Shown piece after piece: positions 29,851 to 39,248 of a stretch of DNA of 64,000 nt. Position 1 is the stretch's first letter. Every line of letters starts with the position of its first letter. The DNA comes from Epithemia pelagica. Lineage: Eukaryota > Bacillariophyta > Bacillariophyceae > Surirellales > Surirellaceae. A model generated the notes under the pieces. The model ran no database searches. It was not told where the DNA came from and saw only the letters and a list, made by a program, of their open reading frames with translations. The translations under genes were made by a program, and so were the position numbers. The stretch covers positions 620,001-684,000 of the forward strand of contig OX337237.1 of NCBI GenBank assembly GCA_946965045.2, written 5' to 3'.

Positions 29851-29947
29851 TGGTGGTTCGTGGTGTCGACCCCTGCCAAGCGTGACAGGGTGACACGGCA
29901 AGCAAGAGCATCGTCCAAAACGACAAAACAAGAAACAAAGCATTCAT
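27488..29947 (-). CDS. P-loop NTPase with signal peptide, possible Crinkler-type, copy A
   Basis: From the ATG at 29947 the protein is 819 aa. Residues 1-23 form a signal peptide (MNALFLVLSFWTMLLLAVSP then CHA-WQG); the aromatic +1 residue is compatible with diatom plastid leaders, so plastid import or secretion are both possible. A Ser/Thr/Pro linker runs to ~70. The ATPase has Walker A AMSGIGKT (162-169) and Walker B CALFVGIDEYQ (277-287). Near 690-720 GIDIFYTLELDGN and YVLIADQRKR could be a degenerate nuclease core. NTPase plus nuclease is the plan of many Crinkler-family proteins; this is inference. An in-frame ATG at 30163 would add 72 residues and bury the signal peptide, so 29947 is preferred. 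Confidence 0.6.
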   Translation of the reverse strand: MNALFLVLSFWTMLLLAVSPCHAWQGSTPRTTTTLTSTSPPKMMSQQFPASTPLTSNVSNPMVAAHPTASNSVQLSLKKIPTGKHLKLSSADALFAWLKERMNDQAVLASGAHLLSPESMEFTLEGRQQAMKTTESCLKKLFESATKGKSDRRDYPFPVCSAMSGIGKTRLLDEWVKKFNDDANIWSDVNFPPTKQRLALVLSYGNGHSVVSEERSMGAHAGFAWRLLYAIFLERNSKLNGWQHFWTSLPRNADELTLGDVFKVIQRVLGLNDQDKCALFVGIDEYQRIPPNHVDGEDALANFLDAMFSEMTKQNSVVMLPMFAGTDWSKMSLAASASSNAYAAAISTKRVRMPLLDTEAMRKAVYGRGDGMKELLLQDIFCRHLFFLGGVPRPCTEYADECLTWQKTNGDESPHSAKEEYKNTFEEKFGEFFDNVYSTVPRSDVTPKAKKRKEKTGFTLRELIWLVAYSVNGATVTEEDTPFARIEESKIKHLSFRRLRDGSVCILGDDRRLQLPYCFFYHLSKVDKSNHRLPPAEDAFMDALKYLGDFVDNNVFNPSNAPWQQWELFGACFVALRINALCITSATNVSTLKKLFNGAETNVSNFTVRLKPMRVVQMNEPLNDSLPASILFKDYPRPVNWIKEGLVVLNGDNGKGIDIFYTLELDGNPGNYVLIADQRKRVHGHLNIPETINKARAVLQNNRFPEVQHVVVALFSMFTVRKLDDLPPDSIAVTFDQHKTFHGALHLHPAASVCVRVNVDNQAALEGLFCKSARAGAQKIIQERSQGRVIVSFENLQFLLGDEADNLWDDAVDLCSFSC

Positions 29948-30163
29948 GATGAATGAAATCGGTGTTTTCGTGGATAGATTCTTGACTTGTTGGTTGTTGT
30001 TCGAGAGAATCTCAAGACGTTGTCGTTGTTTGTCTCTTGGTGGTGGTGAGAAGGAGAGTGGTTCTTGTTTTGTTCTGTGGAGGGAGGTTTGTCGTTGAAG
30101 AGAGGGAGAGGAGGAGAACTCGTTGGATTCTCTTTTGGCTTGTTGGTTGCAGTGTCTCGTCAT

Positions 30164-30675
30164 TGTTGGTCGTTGTCTTAGAGTGGTTCTTTTGCTCTCA
30201 AGGAAGGTTGTTGTTCTTGTTGTTCTTGTAGTTGTTGCAAGAGAGTCTCTGGAAACTCGCTCGCTCGCCTTGTCTTGTTTGGAGTGCCCAAAGGGATGAC
30301 AACCACAACTATACTATCCTAAATCGTGGCTATGCACACTGAACCGTATTGAGTACGAGTTAACAATGCGAATACGACATTTTTTCGACAATCACGACAT
30401 TCTCACGACAGTCATCAGGACATTCAAGGCCACAAAGTCGTCTTACTCCCATTGTCGGACGACATCGTCACGACAACCACGACGACAGGTAGATGAACGC
30501 TATCAGATATCGTTCCATTCTATCCACCGAAAGCAATCCCCGCAACAGCATCACCATGGCCAAGGGACGATTCAACAAAGGTAATGAATGCTTCCGATGA
30601 TCACTGGCTTCTAACAGACAAAGAGTTGACCATGCTAGTAAACTATTTGGTTTTCCTACTTGTCATTTTTGTCTC
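30164..30675. other. Upstream region of NTPase copy A
   Basis: No clear gene. GTT/GTC-rich stretches continue the low-complexity upstream sequence of the NTPase gene. A short ATG frame beginning MAKGRFNKG at 30556 next to GTAATG could be a stray first exon, but nothing supports its continuation. Confidence 0.3.
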
Positions 30676-31435
30676 CTAAAACCTATCATCTTCCACATTG
30701 TCGGGATCCTCGAAGCAAGGCTCTATCGGGTCTCCACTGTCAATGATTTTTTCTTCCTGCTCAATTGCGTCGTCAGGTAAGTCTCCATCTTCAATGAAAT
30801 CATAAGCCTTTTTCCCGGTTTGATCAAAACTTGGGAATTTCAAATGCAGCATTTTAGATAGTTTGTCTCGGTTCCAATTGTTGGAATGCCACTTTCTGTG
30901 AGCCACAACTGTATGTGCGACGTCAAGCTCGAAATCCTGGATTTCCCAAGTGTCGTGTCCGTCACCGTGCATACCCTTGAGTGGTACGATCCATTAGGAT
31001 GCTTGGGATTGGGTCGGAGCTTTGCTGGCTCGCTTTCTGGCTGAAACTCGAGCATTTATGGCATCATACCGAGCTTTACGTTTCGATCCTTCCGGCGCGG
31101 AATAGTAAAGTTCGCTGTATATCCGCTCTGCTTGGTTTGTCAAAACCAAGTCATTGTCCCACATCTCGTCGAACGTTGTGATACTCTCCTGCTGGGTGGC
31201 GATCACCTCAAAATTCCCAGATCGGGAGAGGTTGTAGCTCCCTAGCACAGTGTATGTGTCAGTAATGACTGATTTTACATCAAGGGATGCTTTGCTGCTA
31301 CTATTGGCACCAAAAGTAGACATGGCGACCAACCGAATTTCGACATTCTCCAAGAGAGCCCTCTTGTTTCCAATCTCAGTGACCCACTTCGCAAGAGCTT
31401 TTCTGGTGTCCGTGGAACGATGCAGGAGAACTCGA
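30676..31435 (-). pseudogene. Phospholipase-D-like protein, C-terminal part cut by segmental duplication
   Basis: The minus-strand frame is open from the duplication breakpoint at 31435. It reads RVLLHRSTDTRKALAKWV, then LDVKSVITDTYTVLGSYNLS and GNFEVIA. This matches the second PLD motif (HxKxxxxD followed by Gly-Ser-x-Asn), except that the His position appears to be Asp. A TAA at 30994-30996 ends it, but the same frame is open again to 30676 for ~100 acidic residues, so the original may have been longer with one nonsense change. PLD-fold enzymes cleave phosphodiester bonds. The missing 5' half and the altered His argue against activity. Confidence 0.55.
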
Positions 31436-34400
31436 GATTGACTGTCAGCATTAGATGATACTTGTGACCCATCATAGTACTGAAAGATGACTGGAGTTGT
31501 GTTCCTCCCTCTTTTTGCCGCTGCGAGAGTTCGAAAGACCTATAATGATGCCGGCAGTCCAGAGACATTTTTCATCCGAGTTACGATGGAAACCATCATC
31601 GTTTCGTTTGCCCTCCTTGTACAATAGGAGTAAAGAATTAGTTGTAGGAGTACTTACTCCTACTATATAGGAGTAATAGGAGTAGGAACCTTTTGTGACT
31701 TTTGATTGACTCTCTCGACACATAGCTAGCTAGTAAATGCGCGACCGGATTGCCGAGTGACGTGTTGGAAGCAAACTTGGACTCCAACAAAAGCGTTCCA
31801 TCCCTCCCTTCAGTTGAATCGACTAGAAGCTTGACGACAAATTTTGGGTCTTTGGTGAATGTTTTTTGCGTTTGAATTACCCGCCTGAGACAGGCGACCC
31901 ACTGTAACCAAACATTTGTCGACACAGACCAGCCGACACAGGTTGATTGTGTCTCCAAAGTTTGAAGGATAACAAATGCTGCATTTTCCCAGCCATCGTC
32001 TAATATGAGGTTGTGTGCAAGGAGAATTAAGGCTCACATACCCCTTCAGCATGAAACAGGGTTTGTCCTTATTCTCGTCCTTGGCGATGCACGCAAATTG
32101 TGCAACCCTTTCAAACAACCGTGTCAGGTATGTAAGCGACTCCTCCCTTGCGCTTTCGGCTTTTGCCTTCTCCCCTCGCCGGTTGTAATTAAAGAACACC
32201 CTAAAAACATAATGTTTCGTTGCTGCAGTCATTTTTTTCTTAATCGGTAACTCTTTCTGCAACCCTTTCATTTTATGAGAACAATGGACACCACCCCTGA
32301 GTCACCAGATCTTTGTCTACGACAAGATACAGTAATCGATATGTGGCCAAATGCATCAACAAGAAAAGCTGCAAAGATCCACTGCATCATCCCAAAGATT
32401 ATCTGCCTCGTCTCCCAACAGAAATTGTAAATTCTCAAAAGAAACTATAACGCGCCCTTGGCTGCGCTCCTGGATTATTTTTTGGGCCCCAGCTCGCGCT
32501 GATTTACAGAAGAGGCCTTCTAGAGCAGCCTGGTTATCGACATTTACGCGAACACAAACAGATGCCGCAGGGTGCAGGTGCAAGGCCCCATGGAAAGTTT
32601 TGTGCTGATCAAATGTAACGGCAATTGAATCAGGAGGAAGGTCATCCAGTTTTCGTACCGTGAACATGCTGAAAAGAGCCACGACAACATGCTGAACTTC
32701 CGGAAATCGATTATTTTGAAGGACTGCGCGAGCCTTGTTGATGGTTTCTGGTATGTTTAGATGACCATGGACTCGTTTGCGTTGATCGGCTATCAAAACA
32801 TAATTGCCTGGATTCCCGTCCAGTTCCAGTGTGTAGAAGATATCGATTCCCTTGCCGTTGTCGCCATTCAATACAACCAACCCTTCTTTGATCCAGTTTA
32901 CTGGCCTCGGGTAGTCCTTAAAGAGAATCGAAGCAGGCAAGGAATCATTAAGTGGCTCATTCATCTGAACCACCCGCATTGGCTTGAGACGGACAGTAAA
33001 ATTGGACACGTTGGTCTCTGCACCATTGAAGAGCTTCTTCAGTGTTGAAACGTTTGTAGCCGATGTGATACAAAGCGCATTGATACGAAGCGCAACGAAA
33101 CAAGCGCCAAATAGTTCCCATTGCTGCCAAGGAGCATTCGAAGGATTAAAAACGTTGTTATCCACAAAATCCCCAAGATACTTCAAAGCGTCCATGAAAG
33201 CGTCTTCTGCTGGGGGCAACCTGTGATTGCTTTTGTCCACTTTGCTCAGATGATAGAAGAAGCAATATGGAAGTTGAAGCCTTCTGTCGTCGCCAAGGAT
33301 GCAAACAGAGCCATCACGGAGACGTCTAAAAGAGAGATGTTTGATCTTTGATTCTTCAATTCTCGCAAATGGCGTATCCTCCTCCGTGACTGTTGCCCCG
33401 TTGACTGAGTAGGCCACCAACCAAATAAGCTCGCGTAAGGTAAAACCTGTTTTCTCTTTCCTTTTTTTTGCTTTTGGCGTTACATCGCTTCTCGGAACGG
33501 TGCTGTACACATTATCGAAGAATTCTCCGAACTTTTCTTCAAAGGTGTTTTTGTACTCTTCTTTCGCCGAATGCGGTGATTCATCTCCATTCGTCTTCTG
33601 CCATGTGAGGCATTCGTCTGCATATTCTGTGCATGGGCGTGGAACACCACCCAGAAAGAATAGATGTCTGCAAAAAATATCTTGCAGGAGAAGTTCTTTC
33701 ATGCCGTCGCCTCTTCCATACACCGCCTTTCTCATTGCCTCTGTGTCGAGCAGTGGCATTCGGACCCGCTTAGTGCTTATAGCCGCTGCGTATGCATTTG
33801 ACGATGCTGAGGCTGCCAATGACATCTTTGACCAGTCCGTACCCGCAAACATGGGAAGCATCACCACACTGTTTTGTTTTGTCATTTCACTGAACATAGC
33901 ATCGAGAAAATTCGCCAACGCATCTTCCCCGTCGACATGATTTGGGGGAATGCGTTGATACTCATCGATCCCAACGAAGAGAGCACATTTGTCTTGATCA
34001 TTTAATCCAAGAACCCTCTGAATTACTTTAAAAACGTCACCAAGTGTGAGTTCATCGGCATTCCTTGGCAACGATGTCCAAAAGTGTTGCCAACCATTTA
34101 ACTTGCTGTTTCTTTCAAGAAAAATAGCATAGAGAAGCCGCCAAGCGAAGCCAGCATGGGCACCCATAGACCTCTCCTCAGATACCACCGAATGGCCATT
34201 TCCATAACTCAAGACAAGCGCCAACCTTTGTTTTGTAGGTGGAAAATTTACATCGCTCCAGATATTTGCATCGTCGTTGAATTTCTTCACCCACTCATCC
34301 AACAAACGGGTTTTGCCAATGCCGGACATTGCAGAACAAACAGGAAAGGGATAATCCCTTCGATCGCTTTTACCCTTTGTAGCGGATTCAAATAGTTTTT

Positions 34401-34718
34401 TTAGACAACTTTCGGTTGTTTTCATCGCTTGTTGGCGGCCTTCAAGGGTAAACTCCATACTTTCAGGAGACAGTAGATGAGCGCCAGAGGCCAACACCGC
34501 TTGGTCGTTCATACGTTCTTTCAACCATGCGAACAACGCATCCGCTGATGAAAGCTTCAAATGTTTTCCTGTTGGGATCTTTTTGAGACTAAGCTGAACA
34601 GAGTTTGAGGCAGTTGGATGGGCTGCAACCATAGGATTGGACACATTGGACGTCAATGGCGTGGAGGCGGGAAATTGTTGGGACATCATCTTCGGCGGCG
34701 AGGTGGAGGTTAAGGTCG
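31436..34718. repeat. Segmental duplication, copy B (3,283 bp)
   Basis: The second copy of 26568-29850. On the left it cuts into a PLD-like gene. On the right it stops within the 5' coding region of the NTPase, replacing its signal peptide with new sequence. CGA is present at both joints (31433-31435 and 34717-34719), a possible microhomology or short target duplication. Confidence 0.9.
31810..32271 (-). CDS. Hypothetical 153-aa protein (segment copy B)
   Basis: Same translation as the frame at 26942-27403, carried by the segmental duplication. Function unknown and coding status uncertain. Confidence 0.35.
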   Translation of the reverse strand: MKGLQKELPIKKKMTAATKHYVFRVFFNYNRRGEKAKAESAREESLTYLTRLFERVAQFACIAKDENKDKPCFMLKGYVSLNSPCTQPHIRRWLGKCSICYPSNFGDTINLCRLVCVDKCLVTVGRLSQAGNSNAKNIHQRPKICRQASSRFN

Positions 34719-34794
34719 AGACAGAAACAGGAGGAGGAGGCAAAGACTTCTGCCGCTTCGAAGGCGATTCAGATTCATTCTGAACAAAGCTCAT
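32356..34794 (-). CDS. P-loop NTPase without signal peptide, possible Crinkler-type, copy B
   Basis: An 812-aa protein whose residues 27-812 equal residues 34-819 of copy A, with the same Walker A (155-162) and Walker B. Its first 26 residues are new: MSFVQNESESPSKRQKSL then a Pro run. They are hydrophilic, with a small basic KRQK cluster in place of the signal peptide, so the predicted location changes from secretory/plastid to cytosol or nucleus. The join falls exactly at the edge of the 3,283-bp duplication (34718). The new start probably came from the 5' end of the gene into which the segment landed, perhaps the PLD-like gene. The frame has no stops over 2.4 kb. Confidence 0.65.
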   Translation of the reverse strand: MSFVQNESESPSKRQKSLPPPPVSVSTLTSTSPPKMMSQQFPASTPLTSNVSNPMVAAHPTASNSVQLSLKKIPTGKHLKLSSADALFAWLKERMNDQAVLASGAHLLSPESMEFTLEGRQQAMKTTESCLKKLFESATKGKSDRRDYPFPVCSAMSGIGKTRLLDEWVKKFNDDANIWSDVNFPPTKQRLALVLSYGNGHSVVSEERSMGAHAGFAWRLLYAIFLERNSKLNGWQHFWTSLPRNADELTLGDVFKVIQRVLGLNDQDKCALFVGIDEYQRIPPNHVDGEDALANFLDAMFSEMTKQNSVVMLPMFAGTDWSKMSLAASASSNAYAAAISTKRVRMPLLDTEAMRKAVYGRGDGMKELLLQDIFCRHLFFLGGVPRPCTEYADECLTWQKTNGDESPHSAKEEYKNTFEEKFGEFFDNVYSTVPRSDVTPKAKKRKEKTGFTLRELIWLVAYSVNGATVTEEDTPFARIEESKIKHLSFRRLRDGSVCILGDDRRLQLPYCFFYHLSKVDKSNHRLPPAEDAFMDALKYLGDFVDNNVFNPSNAPWQQWELFGACFVALRINALCITSATNVSTLKKLFNGAETNVSNFTVRLKPMRVVQMNEPLNDSLPASILFKDYPRPVNWIKEGLVVLNGDNGKGIDIFYTLELDGNPGNYVLIADQRKRVHGHLNIPETINKARAVLQNNRFPEVQHVVVALFSMFTVRKLDDLPPDSIAVTFDQHKTFHGALHLHPAASVCVRVNVDNQAALEGLFCKSARAGAQKIIQERSQGRVIVSFENLQFLLGDEADNLWDDAVDLCSFSC

Positions 34795-35413
34795 TTTCGC
34801 AAATCAGCAGCAATAGATTGTGTCTCAGTAACAGCAGAGTTTGTTTGTTTTTCCCTTTCTGAGCAGAGTTTGTTTTCTTTTGGGTGCCTCCACTGACTGT
34901 TTTGCGTGTGAGAAATGCAATAATTGTGCGCCCCTGGTAACGAGAAGCGTGGATTTGTACTGTACTGTACATAGTAGTCTATATTGCGTTTCGTTTGGCG
35001 AGCGCATGACAGTCAGGACCGATATTAGAGCAGGCCGAGCCTGTGTATTCAACCCCTCACATTTTTCCGAAAGAGTCCCTCGGAAACTCCAAACCGGTTG
35101 ATACTGTCACCCAACAAATAGCGCAATCTGCAGTTCGATAATCCGGAAAATCACGTTTAATCTGTCTACTTGTACTCAACAAGCAGGCTCGCGCTCTTGG
35201 TCTGTCACTCATCCGCAGAAGATCCCTCTTGGAGTCGCCCAATGACTCCAAAACGGGGTCCTACCGCTCTGTGTGTCAACCGTCGTCGTCGGGCAAACAT
35301 GGCATCCGGTTTCGACTTTGCTTCGAGACTCATAAAAATCAAACCGAAACAACCGAAACAACCAAAACAACCCTTTCTATCAACACAACCAAACATACAA
35401 GAAACCTCTCGTC
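34795..35413. other. Intergenic, divergent promoters
   Basis: Lies between the starts of NTPase copy B (minus) and the first small-protein gene (plus). The last ~120 bases match the region before the second small-protein gene (CGTCGGGCAAACATGGC, ACTCATAAAAATCAAAC), so they are probably promoter/5' UTR. Confidence 0.45.
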
Positions 35414-35623
35414 ATGCCCATTGAAACCAAGGAAACAACGAATGCCACTACGACCAGCAAGACGTTCACCGAGCCGCTCGAAAAGGTGTCGACCCACTTT
35501 TTGGTCGTGGATCGCAACTTGCGTCCCGAAGGAGTTCATTTTGCCGCCGAAGGTGGCTACTACATTCCACCCACAAACTGGAACAAGAGTGCCGCCGTTC
35601 GACCGACCGCCACGGCCAAATAG
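35414..35623 (+). CDS. Small conserved protein, tandem copy 1 (69 aa)
   Basis: MPIETKETTN starts a Thr-rich head, followed by a conserved body VSTHFLVVDRNLRPEGVHF then AAEGGYYIPPTNWN and the tail AAVRPTATAK. The paralogue at 36582-36794 has the same layout with mostly conservative changes, while DNA between the two genes has diverged. That pattern supports a real protein-coding gene. No signal peptide or membrane helix. Family unknown to me. Confidence 0.7.
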   Translation: MPIETKETTNATTTSKTFTEPLEKVSTHFLVVDRNLRPEGVHFAAEGGYYIPPTNWNKSAAVRPTATAK

Positions 35624-36581
35624 AAAGAAAACAAGTACTACATGGCAGATACATATATTGACCAAGAAACATATGATTCAGACTCAAGACGCACTTGAAA
35701 CCACGAATGTCCTTCTCAAACAAAAAGATTGATCCGTTCCACAGGGATTCCTTGTATATTTATCTGCCTATCGTTCCCTGTACCATAAAACGCAACAGTC
35801 CATGTAACTTCTTGTATTAGAAATACCATTTTAAAACTGAGTATATGGTCGATCCACTCCACGACACTACTAGTGATTTCAGTGTCATCTTCACGGGGCG
35901 GTTCAGCAATGAGGAAGGACGTTTGTCCAGCTCTCTCCGTGGGGAATCATGATTTCAAGAGCTCGAACCTTTTGAGCGGGGGAAAACTCGCTCCAAGACC
36001 ACATCTAGCTACTCCGAGTAAAGATGCGCGATCGCATTTCCGTCTTGGAAGCAAACTTGGACTCCCCAAGAACAGCATTCCATCCACAGAGGAGTAAGTA
36101 ATGTATCTCGTCTCTATTAGAGATGGAACAGCCCAGATTATCTTCACGGATCCAATGGACGATCGTACCGGCAATCCACTGCTTTGGTCTCTTATGAGGA
36201 TGGGTGTGTTGGTTGTTGGTTCGTCGGGTGGAAAGCGATTCGTTGACGCGAAGAAGAGATGTTCGGTACGGACATGCCTTTTCGGATTCTCATTCCCAAT
36301 GAATGATTACCGCTGGAAATGTATCCATCTGTTCTATTCTTTCCTGCACAGCACACTGACAACTGAGCGCTCGGATCCTAACGTTCCAATCCCCCAAGAG
36401 GAATGAGAACCATCACACCGGGGGAGACGCGAACCTTCGTCCATGTGTGTCAACCATTTTCGTCGGGCAAACATGGCGCATCCGGTTCAACTCATAAAAA
36501 TCAAACAAACACCCCCCAAAACACTAGAACCCAGCACAACCAAACACAGACAAGAAACTGTTCGAATCCTCCACTGTCGTC
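35624..36581. other. Spacer between small-protein genes with dispersed-repeat remnant
   Basis: No gene recognised. At 36023-36060 there is a decayed copy of the dispersed repeat (ATGCGCGATCGCATTTCCG, TTGGAAGCAAACTTGG). The last ~130 bases resemble the upstream region of the first small gene. Confidence 0.5.
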
Positions 36582-36794
36582 ATGCCGGTCGAAACCAAGA
36601 ACGAAACGAAACCAAACACTACTACCAAGATGTCCACCGAGTCCGAGAACAAGGTATCCACGCACTTTTTGGTCATTAATCGAAACTTGCGTCCCGAAGG
36701 AATTCATTTCGCCGCCGAAGGAGGTGGCTACTACGTCCCACCCACCAACTGGAACCAGAATGCCGCCGTTCGACCGACGGCCACGGCCAAATAA
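36582..36794 (+). CDS. Small conserved protein, tandem copy 2 (70 aa)
   Basis: A 70-aa paralogue of the protein at 35414-35623: MPVETKNETK head, then VSTHFLVINRNLRPEGIHF, AAEGGGYYVPPTNWN and AAVRPTATAK. Substitutions are V/I and D/N type in the core, with changes concentrated in the first 22 residues. The two genes are in tandem, 1.17 kb start to start, with related upstream DNA, so both are probably expressed alike. Function unknown. Confidence 0.7.
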   Translation: MPVETKNETKPNTTTKMSTESENKVSTHFLVINRNLRPEGIHFAAEGGGYYVPPTNWNQNAAVRPTATAK

Positions 36795-37634
36795 AAAGAA
36801 AAAACTACCAGTCTACTTACTACATGCCAGCAGAGACACATGTACTGACCAAGAAACCCATGATTCATACTCCTCAAGCCAGACGCACATGGAACCAAGA
36901 CGCACGAATCTTCTTTTGAAACATCAAGATACACGAGCCACGGGGATACCCTCTGTATACCTATCGGCATATTGTATATCGGCATATCCTTCCTCCTGTT
37001 ATCACAAAAAAACACAGTCCCTGTAACTACTAGAGTACTACCATTCCAAACTATCTCCACTCCACGACACTACTACTACTAGGTAGTGATTCCTCCTTCT
37101 CGCGTATCGATCCGCGTGAGTGCCATCCCTCTGCCTCACGATGGTATACGGTTCCGCAATGGGGACAAAGCACTTTGGTCCAGTCTATACCGCGGTAGGT
37201 AGGCGGCTTTAGTGCCCGGAAACTATAAGCGCGCCCAGGGGCTTTCGGAAAGCGCTCCCACACAAAACTCGACAGACCAAAAAACCCGCGCGAGTGACAT
37301 CCTCTCCCCGCGGATCAAATCCTCCACATTGATACACAACAAAACACAACTCATTGGATTGTGTGGTCTTGCTTCTCGAAGTCTTTCCCCCTATATTCAT
37401 CCTCTTTCTTCTCCACAACACTGCAGAACGGACGAGAACCAAGGCGAGAGAGAAAGAGAGAAAGAAAGAGAGAGAGAGAGTTTCATTCTGCCTGGAGAGT
37501 TTTGTGGTGGAGGAATACCCGGTTCCGTTCGTGTCCCTGTGGAACCCACACTCTTTCTGTGGCGCTTCGTTTGTTGGAACGTCGAGTGTCTTGCTGTTGT
37601 GGAATCCGGATCGTTGGAACCAACCACCGAGAAG

Positions 37635-39248
37635 ATGGAATGCATTGATTTGTGTGAGAGTAGTAGTAGTGACGAGGGCGACCATCCTAGTTCGAACAAG
37701 AACAAGAACGATACCCACAAGCCCTTGTCGTCATCCACGGGTGTCCGGCACGCCGTTCGTCCGCATGCAGCAGCCGCACCCATTATTGATCTCTGTCAAG
37801 ATGATGATGACGACGACGAGAATGATACCACTACTACGAGTGACGAGGAAGGAGAGGACAAGAAGCAAGATGACGACGACTGTTGTATTGTAGGAGGAGG
37901 GAAACCTTCCTCCGAGAAACACTTGCAACGACAACGTCGTCGTCGTCGGAACCGACGAAAACAAGAGCGACTGAAACACAACCAGGCGGTGGAGAATGCC
38001 ATTGTCATTCACCCAGTGGACGACGAGGAAGGAACCTCGTGGACGACCAACCCATCCACCAAGGCAACGACTGTGCAAGACCCCGACACGTTGTATCGGC
38101 AAGCCTTGGGACCGATTCGCATGGCCTTTTGTCACGAATTTGTGTCGCCTCGTCACTACTTTCCCGTTTCGTCGGCAGCATCGGCTTCGTCCAATCGTCG
38201 TCGTTTGCGGTTGCAACGCGAATTGATTGAATATCAATTGAATTTGCCCATTAGCGCCACGAGTAGTATTTTTTGTCGCGTCTTGGAATCGCGGTCCGAT
38301 GCCATTCGCGTGCTCATGACCGGGCCGACCGACACACCCTATGCCCATGGCTGTTTTTGCTTTGATGTGCAACCCACGGCCGACTACCCGGCCGTCCCGC
38401 CCCGTGTCCAATTCTTGACGACGGGTCAGGGTCAAGTTCGCTTTCATCCCAACTTGTACAATTCGGGCAAGGTGTGTTTGAGTTTGTTGGGCACCTGGTC
38501 GGGACCGGGATGGCGACCGCACCAATCCACCCTCCTCCAAGTCTTGGTGAGCATTCAAGGCTTGATTTTGGGCGCCACGGAACCCTACTTTTGCGAACCG
38601 GGATGGGAAGGCCATCGAGGGACACTGCACGGACAGCAAGCCTCGCAGCGGTACAATTGCCAAATTCGCAAATATACGCTGCAACATGCCATACTACAGC
38701 CATTGCAATGCTTGCGATATCATCAACAACCACCAGCACCACCCGAACAAGCACAACAACAAGTCACTTTCACGCGCACGGCCACACCAGCCCCAACCAC
38801 CACAGCAACAACAGTGGCGGCGACCGCGACGGCGTCTCCCCCCAGTTCAACTACTACTACGACGACTCGAACCACACGACGAATGGCTCGGTCCCAACGA
38901 AAACCGCCACCGAAACGAGTGAAACGAGTGGCCCGCAGGTCCACGTTTATCCCTCCACCACCAACCACAACTACAGGTACTACTACTACGACGACGACTC
39001 CAACCAACAATCCGGACCTGTTTGCCGAATTTCGACAGGTCCTGTATTTGCATTTTTGTCAGGTTCGATCCTCGGTGCATCAACAAGTACAATCCTGGAT
39101 GGAACAAGATGCCAGTATCATTCCCTTGGCCCAACACGTCTTGCACGTGTTGGATCAAGTCGTGGACGGCCCGGTCCCCCGCATGACGACGACAACGACG
39201 ACGAATACCACGGCGGCGGCGGCGGTGGTGAGTGGTTCCCACCACTAG
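37635..39248 (+). CDS. Large E2 ubiquitin-conjugating enzyme, BIRC6/UBE2O-like UBC fold
   Basis: From the first ATG of the frame (37635) the protein has 537 aa. Residues 1-140 are acidic/Ser-rich then strongly basic (RRRRRNRRKQERLKHNQ), a likely nuclear or RNA-binding patch. The UBC fold spans ~155-355: SIFCRVLESRSDAIRVLMTG, YPAVPPRVQF, then the active-site block FHPNLYNSGKVCLSLLGTW with Cys281, and STLLQVLVSIQGLILG followed by EPYFCEPGWEG. The Leu-x-Gly-Thr-Trp run after Cys and the EPYF block are typical of the large UBE2O/BIRC6-type E2s, which accept ubiquitin from E1 and can act without a separate E3. The tail is Thr-rich, ending in a predicted helix-rich segment. Confidence 0.8.
   Translation: MECIDLCESSSSDEGDHPSSNKNKNDTHKPLSSSTGVRHAVRPHAAAAPIIDLCQDDDDDDENDTTTTSDEEGEDKKQDDDDCCIVGGGKPSSEKHLQRQRRRRRNRRKQERLKHNQAVENAIVIHPVDDEEGTSWTTNPSTKATTVQDPDTLYRQALGPIRMAFCHEFVSPRHYFPVSSAASASSNRRRLRLQRELIEYQLNLPISATSSIFCRVLESRSDAIRVLMTGPTDTPYAHGCFCFDVQPTADYPAVPPRVQFLTTGQGQVRFHPNLYNSGKVCLSLLGTWSGPGWRPHQSTLLQVLVSIQGLILGATEPYFCEPGWEGHRGTLHGQQASQRYNCQIRKYTLQHAILQPLQCLRYHQQPPAPPEQAQQQVTFTRTATPAPTTTATTVAATATASPPSSTTTTTTRTTRRMARSQRKPPPKRVKRVARRSTFIPPPPTTTTGTTTTTTTPTNNPDLFAEFRQVLYLHFCQVRSSVHQQVQSWMEQDASIIPLAQHVLHVLDQVVDGPVPRMTTTTTTNTTAAAAVVSGSHH

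Noticed and set aside
37212-37634. Upstream extension of the E2 frame
   Set aside because: Opens at a GTG with no ATG before 37635; GA-rich sequence looks like 5' UTR.
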